A program made the position numbers and the translations under genes. Positions 9,200-16,292 of a DNA stretch of 64,000 bases are shown one piece after another. The DNA is from Limimaricola sp. G21655-S1 (GTDB taxonomy: Bacteria; Pseudomonadota; Alphaproteobacteria; Rhodobacterales; Rhodobacteraceae). Each line of letters begins with the position of its first letter. Position 1 is the first letter of the stretch. The notes under the pieces were generated by a model. It did not search any database. It was given only the letters and a program-made list of their open reading frames with translations, and was not told the origin of the DNA. The stretch spans positions 1 to 64,000 of the forward strand of contig NZ_JAPWGO010000020.1 in assembly GCF_027213785.1 (NCBI RefSeq), read 5' to 3'.

Positions 9200-10183
9200 T
9201 CAGCGGGGCCGGCCGACGGCCGCGATGCCGGGCTCGGGGTATTCGAGCAGCAGCCCGATCCGCCTGTTTTGCGGGGCTTCGGGCCGGTCCGCATAGAGCG
9301 GGGCCGTGTCGGCGAGGCCGGTGACCCGGCTGATCCGCTCGGCCGGAAAGCCGCTGTCGATCAGCGCCCGGCGCGTGGCGTTCGCGCGGTCCGAGGACAA
9401 CTCCCAGTTGCCATAGCCATCCTGACGCACAAAGGGCAGCGAATCCGTGTGGCCGGTGATCGCCAGCGGCTGGGGCATGTCGCCGATCGTTTCGCTCACG
9501 ATTTCGATCAGGGCCTGGGTCTGCGGCACGATCCGGGCCGACCCGGTGGCGAACATCGGGCGCTCCTCCTCGTCGAGAATCTGCACGAGCAGCCCCTCGG
9601 GCGTCCGGTCGAGCCGCAGATTGTCGCCGATATCCGACAGCGCCGGCGTCGCCGCGATCCGCTCGGCGATCTCGGCCTCGATGGCGTCGAGCTCCGCGTC
9701 GCGGCGCTCCACCCGTTCCTGCATCTCGGCGGCGGCCCGCGCCATCTGCCGCGTCTCGATCTCTTCGGCGCTGGGCGGCGCGGCCTCGGCGGGCAGGTAT
9801 TCGACCACCACCTCGGGCGCCTTGTCGCGCAGTCGGCTGTCGAACACCTCGAGCGGGCTTTCCGTGCCGAAATCCGGCAGCTCCGGCGCATCGTTCGGCG
9901 GCACACCGTCCGAGGCCGCCACGTCGCCCGCCATCTCGACGATCTGGCCGCTCAGCAGCCCCGCCGCGCCGCCGTCACTCACCGCCGACAGCGAGGGCGT
10001 GAAATATTCCGCCAGCCCTTCCAGCGTCTCTTCCTCGCTGGCGGCCAGGATCCACAGCAGCAGGAAGAACGCCATCATCGCCGTCATGAAGTCGGCATAG
10101 GCCACCTTCCAGCCACCGCCATGGTGGTCATGATGGCCGTCGTCCTCGACTTTCTTGATGATGATGGTCTGACCGGCGGCCAT
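9200..10183 (-). CDS. motB: Flagellar motor stator protein MotB
   Basis: 327 residues from the ATG at 10183, which has an AGGAGAA ribosome-binding site. After a short His/Asp-rich cytoplasmic leader comes GGGWKVAYADFMTAMMAFFLLLWIL, the single transmembrane helix with the proton-binding Asp31. A coiled, charged linker (about 140-190) precedes the C-terminal OmpA-like peptidoglycan-binding domain with LAITGHTDSLPF, NWELSSDRANATRRALIDSGF and NRRIGLLLEYPE. MotB anchors the stator to the cell wall and couples ion flow to rotation. Unusually for textbook species, motA is about 2 kb away and on the opposite strand, with the two MucR genes between. Confidence 0.95.
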   Translation of the reverse strand: MAAGQTIIIKKVEDDGHHDHHGGGWKVAYADFMTAMMAFFLLLWILAASEEETLEGLAEYFTPSLSAVSDGGAAGLLSGQIVEMAGDVAASDGVPPNDAPELPDFGTESPLEVFDSRLRDKAPEVVVEYLPAEAAPPSAEEIETRQMARAAAEMQERVERRDAELDAIEAEIAERIAATPALSDIGDNLRLDRTPEGLLVQILDEEERPMFATGSARIVPQTQALIEIVSETIGDMPQPLAITGHTDSLPFVRQDGYGNWELSSDRANATRRALIDSGFPAERISRVTGLADTAPLYADRPEAPQNRRIGLLLEYPEPGIAAVGRPR

Positions 10184-10290
10184 GCGCTGTTCTCCTGCCC
10201 GCGGCCCGTGGCGCGCGTTGCGATGACGCGGCGCCAATGGCGCGCCGCGTGGCTAATCCTGATATGGGGAAACGATAGGGCGGACGTCGC

Positions 10291-10746
10291 TCAGCCGACG
10301 GATTCGCCGCTCTGGCGCTGCGCGTCGCGGCTGTAACGGCCGAAGCCGACCTTGCGGGCGTAATTCGCCTTGCGCTCTGAATAGCTCGGCGCGACCAGCG
10401 GCATCTCCTCGGGCAGGCCGAAGGCGGCGCGGTACTCGGCCTCGGTCATGCCATGCTCGGCGCCGAGATGCCGCTTGAGCATCTTGAACCCCTTGCCGCA
10501 GCACAAGCAGAACACCTTGTCCTGGGTCACCGCCCGCGAGACCGGGATGGCCGGGGTCATGGTCCCGGACCCGGCGGGCGAAGCTTCGGGCCGACCGCCA
10601 TCGCCATTGGCATCCTCATCGAGGCCCAGCTCGTGGCTCAGCTTCGCGACGAGGGCCACGATATCGTCCGATCCCACATCCGGCCGCGCCGCATAGGAGG
10701 CCACGATGGCGCTCAGAAGCTCGGTTTTCGAATTCGATCTGGTCAT
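10291..10746 (-). CDS. MucR/Ros-family zinc-finger transcriptional regulator
   Basis: 151 residues from the ATG at 10746, preceded by GAGGGTGGAA. The N-terminal half is helical (SAIVASYAARPDVGSDDIVALVAKLSHELG), the oligomerisation part of MucR proteins. The C-terminal zinc finger has all ligands: Cys80, Cys83, His93, His98, in VFCLCCGKGFKMLKRHLGAEHGMTEAEYRAAFGL. MucR proteins are H-NS-like global regulators of motility, surface polysaccharide and cell cycle genes in alphaproteobacteria. An in-frame TTG at 10827 is an alternative start. Placement between motB and motA suggests a role in motility control, which is inference. Confidence 0.88.
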   Translation of the reverse strand: MTRSNSKTELLSAIVASYAARPDVGSDDIVALVAKLSHELGLDEDANGDGGRPEASPAGSGTMTPAIPVSRAVTQDKVFCLCCGKGFKMLKRHLGAEHGMTEAEYRAAFGLPEEMPLVAPSYSERKANYARKVGFGRYSRDAQRQSGESVG

Positions 10747-10852
10747 TTCCACCCTCTCTTTCAGGGAGCGCGCGCCGCTCGGCTCTGCCCGACAGTGGTC
10801 GCAGGTCGGTCCGCCGAAATGCAGCAAGTCGAATTCTTCGACGGGTCTTTCT

Positions 10853-10883
10853 CTATCCTTGCACGTGCCTCAAGAATAATCAA
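10853..10883 (-). promoter_or_regulatory. Promoter-like element, copy 2 of 3 (TTGATT-N18-AGGATAG)
   Basis: On the minus strand TTGATT, 18 bases, AGGATAG, located upstream of the MucR gene that starts at 10746 and overlapping the stop of the preceding MucR paralogue. A promoter here would leave a leader of about 100 bases before the ATG at 10746, or about 20 before the alternative TTG at 10827. Confidence 0.5.
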
Positions 10884-11128
10884 CGACTCCCTGCATTCTT
10901 GGCGGTATGTCGCCGACACCGATAGTTCGGCGCCGCCATCGGGTATTCGGGCGGCAAACCCCACCGCGAGCGGTACTCCTCGGGGGTCAGATGCAGGGTT
11001 TCGCGCAGGTGCCGGCGCAAGAGCACCAGCTTGCGCCCGGTTTCGAGGCAGATGATGTAATCGGGCGTCACGCTGGCCTCGATCGGCACGGCCGGGCTTC
11101 GCTCGCCGCGCTCGGGCGCGGGACTCAC
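10880..11128 (-). CDS. Short MucR-like protein with incomplete zinc finger
   Basis: 82 residues. It starts at a GTG (11128) that overlaps the stop of the upstream membrane-protein gene by four bases (GTGA), so it is translationally coupled. It is essentially only the MucR C-terminal domain: SVTPDYIICLETGRKLVLLRRHLRETLHLTPEEYRSRWGLPPEYPMAAPNY. The first zinc Cys (Cys27) is present but the second is Thr30, and the His spacing is H-x5-H (His40, His46). It lacks the N-terminal oligomerisation region of its neighbour. Variants reading CLEDG are, from memory, known among alphaproteobacterial MucR proteins, so DNA binding without zinc is possible. It might instead antagonise the full-length paralogue. 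Confidence 0.75.
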   Translation of the reverse strand: MSPAPERGERSPAVPIEASVTPDYIICLETGRKLVLLRRHLRETLHLTPEEYRSRWGLPPEYPMAAPNYRCRRHTAKNAGSR

Positions 11129-12177
11129 CGCGCCGCCTCGGATACGCCGGCCAGAGCCGCCAGCCCGGCCCGCGCCGGTTGCAGCGCGCCCGCCACCTCC
11201 TCGGAGACCGAGAAGGGGCTCCAGCTCACCATAAGCGAGCCGCCGACCAGCACCATGCCGGCCAGCACCAGCGCCGCGCGCAGCGGCCGGCCAAGGCTCC
11301 AGCCCTCCTCGACCTGCACCATCGGCGCCTCGGGCGGCGCCGCCAGAGCCGGCAACAGCGGCCGTACGAAGATCCCGCCCGCGGTGATCGACACCTGCGC
11401 GTTGTGGGTCTGGCGGCGGAACCGGGCGGCCCAGGCCTCGGGGAACTGCTCTTGCGGCATGTCGATCACCAAGGGTGTTCCGGGCTGCCAGTCCGCCAGC
11501 GCCCCGCGCGGCAGCACGAAGCAGCCGAAATCGATGCTGTGGCCGACATTGCCCACCGTCACCGGCATCTCGTTGCCTTGTGCCGCCTCCGGTTCGAGCG
11601 TCAGCCGCACCCGCGCGCCCTGCCCGTGCAGATGCGCCGAAACCAGCGCGCATTCGCGCCGCGCCGGATCGTCGGCGGCCTCGAACCCCTCGGGGAACAG
11701 CCGTGGCTCTGGCTCGGGCTGCGGCGCACGGCGGGCGCTGCGACGCTCGCTCACCTGCGGCAGGTCGCTCTCGATCTCCTCGGCGAAACGGCGCGCGTCG
11801 CGTCCAATCACCGCCTCGGGGTCGAGCCCTTCCTCGCGCGCGAAACGGTAGTTGATCGCGTAATCCTGCGCGCTCTCGCTCAGCCCGTCGGTCGAGGCGG
11901 CGAGCGCCAGGAGCTGCTGCTCCTCTGAAAACCGCACCCGGCGCGAGGCAAATCCCTCGACCGGCGGCACCACGGCCAGCGTCTCCGCCGCCTCGCCGAG
12001 GCTTTCGCGCAGAACCTCGAGCACGCGTCCCGCCTCGTCGCGGTGATGCACCATCAATTCGCAGCGTCCCGCACCGTCGAGCCGCACCATCAGCTGCATG
12101 CCTTCGGGCCAATCGCGCATCACGCCGCGAAGGCTGTCCTCTTCGAGGAAATAGGCAAGTGTCTCGACGCTGCTCAT
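11125..12177 (-). CDS. Uncharacterised membrane protein of motility locus
   Basis: 350 residues from the ATG at 12177 (a GTG at 12189 is an in-frame alternative). The bulk is hydrophilic, with a stretch MPVTVGNVGHSIDFGCFVLPRGALADWQPGTPLVIDMPQEQF that is reminiscent of a small beta-barrel of the SpoA (FliM/FliN) kind, though this is a weak impression. One transmembrane helix lies near the C-terminus (LRAALVLAGMVLVGGSLMVSW). It is divergent from motA and shares the intergenic region and a promoter-like element with it. I cannot assign a function; a motor- or regulation-associated inner-membrane protein is a guess from context. Confidence 0.65.
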   Translation of the reverse strand: MSSVETLAYFLEEDSLRGVMRDWPEGMQLMVRLDGAGRCELMVHHRDEAGRVLEVLRESLGEAAETLAVVPPVEGFASRRVRFSEEQQLLALAASTDGLSESAQDYAINYRFAREEGLDPEAVIGRDARRFAEEIESDLPQVSERRSARRAPQPEPEPRLFPEGFEAADDPARRECALVSAHLHGQGARVRLTLEPEAAQGNEMPVTVGNVGHSIDFGCFVLPRGALADWQPGTPLVIDMPQEQFPEAWAARFRRQTHNAQVSITAGGIFVRPLLPALAAPPEAPMVQVEEGWSLGRPLRAALVLAGMVLVGGSLMVSWSPFSVSEEVAGALQPARAGLAALAGVSEAAR

Positions 12178-12206
12178 TTCAAACACCACTGCGGCAATCT
12201 TGGGAA

Positions 12207-12237
12207 CTATCCTTGTTTATGCTTGAATTGGTGTCAA
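12207..12237 (-). promoter_or_regulatory. Promoter-like element, copy 3 of 3 (TTGACA-N18-AGGATAG)
   Basis: On the minus strand a perfect TTGACA, 18 bases, then AGGATAG, about 30 bases before the ATG at 12177. The TTGACA end overlaps an inverted repeat AATTG-GTGT-CAATT (12226-12239), which could serve as an operator between this gene and divergent motA. Confidence 0.5.
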
Positions 12238-12306
12238 TTATCCTTATCCGATTTAAGCGGAAACACGCGATGCTGTGTCGCGGGCGCAAGGTTTCGGAGA
12301 GCTGCG

Positions 12307-13173
12307 ATGACCCTAATCCTCGGACTTGGCATGGTTTTCGGACTGGTCTTCGGCGGATTCATGCTGTCGGGCGGCAAGATGGACATCGTGCTCTACGCCC
12401 TGCCCTACGAGGGCATGATGATCGGCGGCGCGGCGCTCGGCGCCTTCGTGATCGCCAACTCGATGACCGTCATCAAGAGCTCGTTCAGCGGCCTGATCAA
12501 GGTGCTCAAGGGGCCGAAATGGAAGGCCTCCGACTACGAGGCGCTCCTGAACCTGATGTACGAGCTGGCGCGGCTCTACAAGCAGAAGGGCATTCTCGCG
12601 CTCGATGAGCATATCGAGACCCCCAAGGACAGCCCGATCTTCCAGCGCTACCCGACGATCCTCAAGGACCACTTCGCGACCGAGCTGATCACCGACAGCT
12701 TCCGGATGCTGGCGATGCAGTTCGACGACAAGTACCAGACCGAGGACGTCATCAACCGCAAGATCAAGAAGCACCACCACGAGGCACTGGGCGCGGCCGG
12801 CGCGATCCAGACCATGGCCGACGGCCTGCCCGCGATCGGCATCGTCGCCGCCGTTCTGGGCGTGATCAAGACCATGTCCTCGATCGATCAGCCGCCCGAG
12901 GTGCTGGGCAAGATGATCGGCGGCGCGCTCGTGGGCACCTTCCTCGGCGTGTTCCTCGCCTATTGCATGGTGCAGCCGGTCTCCAACCGGCTGAAGCAGA
13001 TCGAGGACGAGGACGGCGCCTTCTACATGATCATCCGTGACATCTTCGTCGCGATGGTCGCCAACCACCCGCCGAACATCTGCGTCGAGATCGGACGTGG
13101 CAACATTCCCACCTCCAAGCAGCCCGACTTCTACCGCGTCGAGGCCGCGCAGAAGGAGCTTCCGGCGGCATGA
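12307..13173 (+). CDS. motA: Flagellar motor stator protein MotA
   Basis: 288 residues from the ATG at 12307 with GGAGAG upstream. Four membrane segments: MTLILGLGMVFGLVFGGFML, MMIGGAALGAFVIANSM, and a later pair around GLPAIGIVAAVLGVIKTM and GALVGTFLGVFLAYCMV. The cytoplasmic loop carries the charged residues that touch FliG, and GLPAIGIVAAVLGVI contains the conserved proline of the ion channel. MotA forms the ring around MotB in the stator. It is followed with a four-base overlap (ATGA) by a small exported protein and then a FliJ-like protein, making a motA-led operon. Confidence 0.97.
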   Translation: MTLILGLGMVFGLVFGGFMLSGGKMDIVLYALPYEGMMIGGAALGAFVIANSMTVIKSSFSGLIKVLKGPKWKASDYEALLNLMYELARLYKQKGILALDEHIETPKDSPIFQRYPTILKDHFATELITDSFRMLAMQFDDKYQTEDVINRKIKKHHHEALGAAGAIQTMADGLPAIGIVAAVLGVIKTMSSIDQPPEVLGKMIGGALVGTFLGVFLAYCMVQPVSNRLKQIEDEDGAFYMIIRDIFVAMVANHPPNICVEIGRGNIPTSKQPDFYRVEAAQKELPAA

Positions 13174-13394
13174 TCCGCCTGGCTCTCATCGCCGCCCTGC
13201 TGGCCGGTCCCGCCATCGCGGCAGGTTCGGCAGAGCCGGCGGAGGAAGAGAACCCGGCCGAGGCCGCGACGGGCCTTGCGCCAACCCCCTACTCCTTAGA
13301 GCCGCCCGAGCACGTCAACGCCTTTCCGCCCGAGATCCTGGCGCGGATGCGCGAGGCGCTGGTGGCGCTGGAGGCCGCGCGCGGTGGCCAGTAG
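13170..13394 (+). CDS. Small exported protein in motA operon
   Basis: 74 residues. MIRLALIAALLAGPAIAAGSAEP is a clear signal peptide; the mature part (about 55 residues) is acidic then ends in a short helix PPEILARMREALVALEAARGG. No cysteine, so no disulfide or lipobox. The ATG overlaps the motA stop (ATGA) and the gene overlaps the next one by 11 bases. Function unknown; tight coupling to motA suggests a periplasmic stator or assembly accessory. Confidence 0.65.
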   Translation: MIRLALIAALLAGPAIAAGSAEPAEEENPAEAATGLAPTPYSLEPPEHVNAFPPEILARMREALVALEAARGGQ

Positions 13395-13806
13395 GCGCGA
13401 CCGGGCGCTGGGGCTGATCGAGCGGCTGCACCGGGTCGAGATCGAAGCCCGCGCGGTGGAGCTCGGCGCCCTGCGCGATCGCATGGCCGAGCTGGAACGA
13501 CAAAGCGCCGAAACGGCGCAAGCGCTGGCCCGCGACGGTCGCATCACGAGCATCGAGACCGCCCCCTATGTCGGGGACTACATCCGCGACGCCCGCGCGC
13601 AGATCGGCGCGCTCGACCGGGCGCGCGCGGCGCTGGAACCGCAGGCCGAGGCGCTCGAGGCGGCGATGCGCGAGGGATTTCGCGAGATGAAGACGGTCGC
13701 CACGGTGGCCGCCCGCGCGAAGCTGCGCGCCGCCCGGGACCGCGCCGCGCGCGAGGCCGCGGAGACCGACGAGATGGTGCTGCTGCGCTGGGGCCGCGAG
13801 GGCTGA
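13384..13806 (+). CDS. FliJ-like coiled-coil protein
   Basis: 140 residues starting at GTG (13384), overlapping the preceding gene. Almost entirely charged helix with heptad character (RALGLIERLHRVEIEARAVELGALRDRMAELERQSAETAQALARDG ... AREAAETDEMVLLRWGREG). Length, charge and coiled-coil pattern match FliJ, the export-apparatus stalk that links the FliI ATPase to FlhA, but sequence identity of FliJ is always low, so this is a context-supported call. Last gene of the motA operon. Confidence 0.6.
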   Translation: MASRRDRALGLIERLHRVEIEARAVELGALRDRMAELERQSAETAQALARDGRITSIETAPYVGDYIRDARAQIGALDRARAALEPQAEALEAAMREGFREMKTVATVAARAKLRAARDRAAREAAETDEMVLLRWGREG

Positions 13807-13821
13807 ACCCCACGGCTCCTG

Positions 13822-13850
13822 TTGAGCCTGCCGCGGCGCATGTCTATATG
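13822..13850 (+). promoter_or_regulatory. Sigma70-type promoter candidate for the carboxynorspermidine genes
   Basis: TTGAGC (13822-13827), a 17-base spacer and TATATG (13845-13850), ending 47 bases before the nspC ATG. Optimal spacing and the only good match in the 90-base gap. Confidence 0.55.
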
Positions 13851-13897
13851 CCCCTCGCGCCACCCGCACGTGGCCCGACACGCGAGGGAGCCCCGAG

Positions 13898-14995
13898 ATG
13901 CTGCGTACCCCCTATTATCTCATCGACAAGCAGGCGCTGCTGCCGAACCTTGAGAAGATCGCCAAGCTGCGCGAGCTTTCGGGGGCCAAGTCGCTGCTGG
14001 CGCTGAAATGTTTCGCCTCGTGGTCGGTGTTCGACCTGATGAGCGAATACATGGATGGCACCACCTCGTCGTCGCCCTTCGAGGTGAAGCTCGGGCGCAC
14101 GCATTTCCCGGGCGAGACCCATGCCTATTCGGTCGCCTGGGACGAGGCCGACATCGCCGAGGTGCTGGCCAATTCCGACAAGATCATCTTCAACACGATC
14201 GGCCAGCTCGAGCGGTTCGGCGAGGCGGCGAAGGATCACGTGCGCGGGCTGCGCGTGAACCCCGGCATCAGCTCGTCGAGCTTCGACATCGCCGACCCGG
14301 CCCGGCCCTTTTCGCGGCTGGGCGAGCATGATCCCGCGCGGATCGAGGCGGTCTGCGACCGGGTTTCGGGCTTCATGTTCCACAACAACTGCGAGAACGC
14401 CGATTTCGACCGTTTCGACGCGATGCTGGGCCAGATCGAAGACCGCTTCGGCCACCTGATCGGCCGCATGGAGTGGATCAGCCTCGGCGGCGGCATCCAC
14501 TTCACCGGCGCGGGCTACCCGCTGGAAAAGCTGGCGGAACGGCTCAAGCGCTTCTCCGAGACCCACGGCGTGCAGGTCTATCTGGAGCCCGGCGAGGCGG
14601 CGATCACCAACTCCACCACGCTGGAGCTGACCGTCCTCGACACGCTCGACAACGGCAAGAACCTCGCCATTGTCGACAGCTCGATCGAGGCGCACATGCT
14701 CGACCTGCTGATCTACCGCGAGAGCGCCAAGGTCGCGCCGAACACCGGCGATCACGAGTGGATGGTCTGTGGCAACTCCTGCCTCGCGGGCGACATCTTC
14801 GGCGAATTCCGCTTCGAAGAGCCGCTGAAACCCGGCGACCGCGTCTCGATCCGGGACGCGGCGGGTTACACGATGGTCAAGAAGAACTGGTTCAACGGCG
14901 TGCGCATGCCCGCCATCGCGGTGCGCGAACTCGACGGCACGGTTAGGTCCGTGCGCGAATTCGGCTATGGTGACTTCGAAGCCGCCCTGTCCTGA
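13898..14995 (+). CDS. nspC: Carboxynorspermidine/carboxyspermidine decarboxylase
   Basis: 365 residues, a PLP enzyme of the alanine-racemase fold (fold type III). It removes CO2 from carboxy(nor)spermidine to give spermidine or norspermidine, the last step of the CASDH pathway that replaces aminopropyl transfer. Landmarks are the PLP lysine Lys37 in SLLALKCF, HNNCENADFDRFD, the glycine-rich SLGGGIHFTGAGYP, the phosphate-binding YLEPGEAAI and the C-terminal MVCGNSCLAGDIFGEF and KKNWFNGVRMPAIAV. The ATG at 13898 follows GGGAGCCCCGAG. The partner dehydrogenase lies 34 bases downstream; gene order is decarboxylase first. Confidence 0.92.
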   Translation: MLRTPYYLIDKQALLPNLEKIAKLRELSGAKSLLALKCFASWSVFDLMSEYMDGTTSSSPFEVKLGRTHFPGETHAYSVAWDEADIAEVLANSDKIIFNTIGQLERFGEAAKDHVRGLRVNPGISSSSFDIADPARPFSRLGEHDPARIEAVCDRVSGFMFHNNCENADFDRFDAMLGQIEDRFGHLIGRMEWISLGGGIHFTGAGYPLEKLAERLKRFSETHGVQVYLEPGEAAITNSTTLELTVLDTLDNGKNLAIVDSSIEAHMLDLLIYRESAKVAPNTGDHEWMVCGNSCLAGDIFGEFRFEEPLKPGDRVSIRDAAGYTMVKKNWFNGVRMPAIAVRELDGTVRSVREFGYGDFEAALS

Positions 14996-15029
14996 GGCGC
15001 GGCATAACACGAAAGGAGGCTCGAGGGTC

Positions 15030-16265
15030 TTGAAGAAGAACGTCCTCATCATCGGCGCCGGTGGCGTCGCCCAGGTCGTGGCGCATAAATGCGCGCAGAA
15101 CGCCGACCTGCTCGGAGACATCCACATCGCCTCGCGCACGAAGGCGAAATGCGAGGCGATCCTCGCCAGCGTCCGTGAAAAGGGGGCCCACAAGACCGAC
15201 GGCGCCCTCGCGGCCCATGCCGTGGACGCGACCGACAGCAAGGCGGTGGCCGCGCTGATCGAACAGACCGGCGCGCAGATCGTCATCAACGTCGCCTCGG
15301 CCTTCGTGAACATGCATGTGCTCGAGGCCTGCATCGAGACCGGCGTCGCCTATATCGACACCGCGATCCACGAAGAGCCCGACAAGATCTGCGAGACGCC
15401 GCCCTGGTACGGCAATTACGAGTGGAAGCGGAAGGAGCGCTGCGCCGAAAAGGGCATCACCGCGATCCTCGGTGCGGGCTTCGATCCGGGCGTGGTCAAC
15501 GCCTATGCCCGTTTCGCCATCGACGAGTACATGGACGAGGTGAAGTCCATCGACATCGTCGACATCAACGCCGGCTCCCATGGCAAGTACTTCGCGACCA
15601 ATTTTGACCCGGAGATCAACTTCCGCGAGTTCACCGGCACGGTCTATTCCTGGCAGGACGGCGCGTGGCAGGAGAACGAGATGTTCGAGGTCGGCCGCGA
15701 TTGGGACCTGCCGGTCGTCGGCACCCAGCGCGCCTACATGTCGGGCCATGACGAGGTGCATTCGCTCGCGACCAACTACCCCCACGCCGATGTGCGGTTC
15801 TGGATGGGCTTCGGCGAGCACTACATCAACGTCTTCACCGTGCTGAAGAACATCGGCCTCCTGTCCGAGCAGCCGGTGAAGCTCGCCGAGGGCCAGGAGG
15901 TCGTGCCGCTCAAGGTGGTGAAGGCCTGCCTGCCCGATCCGTCGAGCCTCGCGCCCGACTACACCGGCAAGACCTGCATCGGCGATCTGGTGAAGGGCAC
16001 CAAGGGCGGCGAGGAGGTCGAGGTCTTCGTCTACAACGTGGCCGACCACAAGGAGGCCTACGAGGAAGTGAGCAGCCAGGGCATCTCCTACACCGCGGGC
16101 GTGCCGCCCGTCGCCGCCGCGATGCTGATCGCCACCGGCGAATGGGACGCGCGCGAGATGCGCAATGTCGAGGAAATGGACCCCAAGCCTTTCCTCAAGG
16201 TGCTGGGCCAGATCGGCCTCGGCACCTGGGTGCGCAAGGATGGCACCGACGAGAAGCTCTACTGA
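15030..16265 (+). CDS. Carboxynorspermidine synthase/dehydrogenase (saccharopine dehydrogenase family)
   Basis: 411 residues. The likely start is TTG at 15030, placed 10 bases after AAAGGAGG; the frame is open further upstream but lacks a better start. The N-terminal Rossmann fold reads KKNVLIIGAGGVAQVVAHKCAQN. Family motifs include NVASAFVNMHVLEACIETGVAYIDTA, GAGFDPGVVNAYARFA and HGKYFATNFDPEINFREF. It condenses a diamine with aspartate semialdehyde and reduces the Schiff base with NADPH to carboxy(nor)spermidine, feeding the decarboxylase upstream. True lysine-pathway saccharopine dehydrogenase is unlikely given this partner. Confidence 0.9.
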   Translation: MKKNVLIIGAGGVAQVVAHKCAQNADLLGDIHIASRTKAKCEAILASVREKGAHKTDGALAAHAVDATDSKAVAALIEQTGAQIVINVASAFVNMHVLEACIETGVAYIDTAIHEEPDKICETPPWYGNYEWKRKERCAEKGITAILGAGFDPGVVNAYARFAIDEYMDEVKSIDIVDINAGSHGKYFATNFDPEINFREFTGTVYSWQDGAWQENEMFEVGRDWDLPVVGTQRAYMSGHDEVHSLATNYPHADVRFWMGFGEHYINVFTVLKNIGLLSEQPVKLAEGQEVVPLKVVKACLPDPSSLAPDYTGKTCIGDLVKGTKGGEEVEVFVYNVADHKEAYEEVSSQGISYTAGVPPVAAAMLIATGEWDAREMRNVEEMDPKPFLKVLGQIGLGTWVRKDGTDEKLY

Positions 16266-16272
16266 CCGGTCA

Positions 16273-16292
16273 GGGCGGCGCTAGCGCCGCCC
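16273..16292. terminator. Bidirectional hairpin between convergent genes
   Basis: A perfect palindrome, GGGCGGCG-CTAG-CGCCGCCC, placed after the carboxynorspermidine synthase and overlapping the stop codon of the convergent MFS gene. No T-run follows on either side, so termination efficiency is uncertain. Confidence 0.5.

Noticed and set aside
10883-11127. Possible frameshifted remains of a larger MucR
   Set aside because: The reading frame has a clean GTGA-coupled start and the domain is intact from end to end, so it is a short gene, not a broken one.
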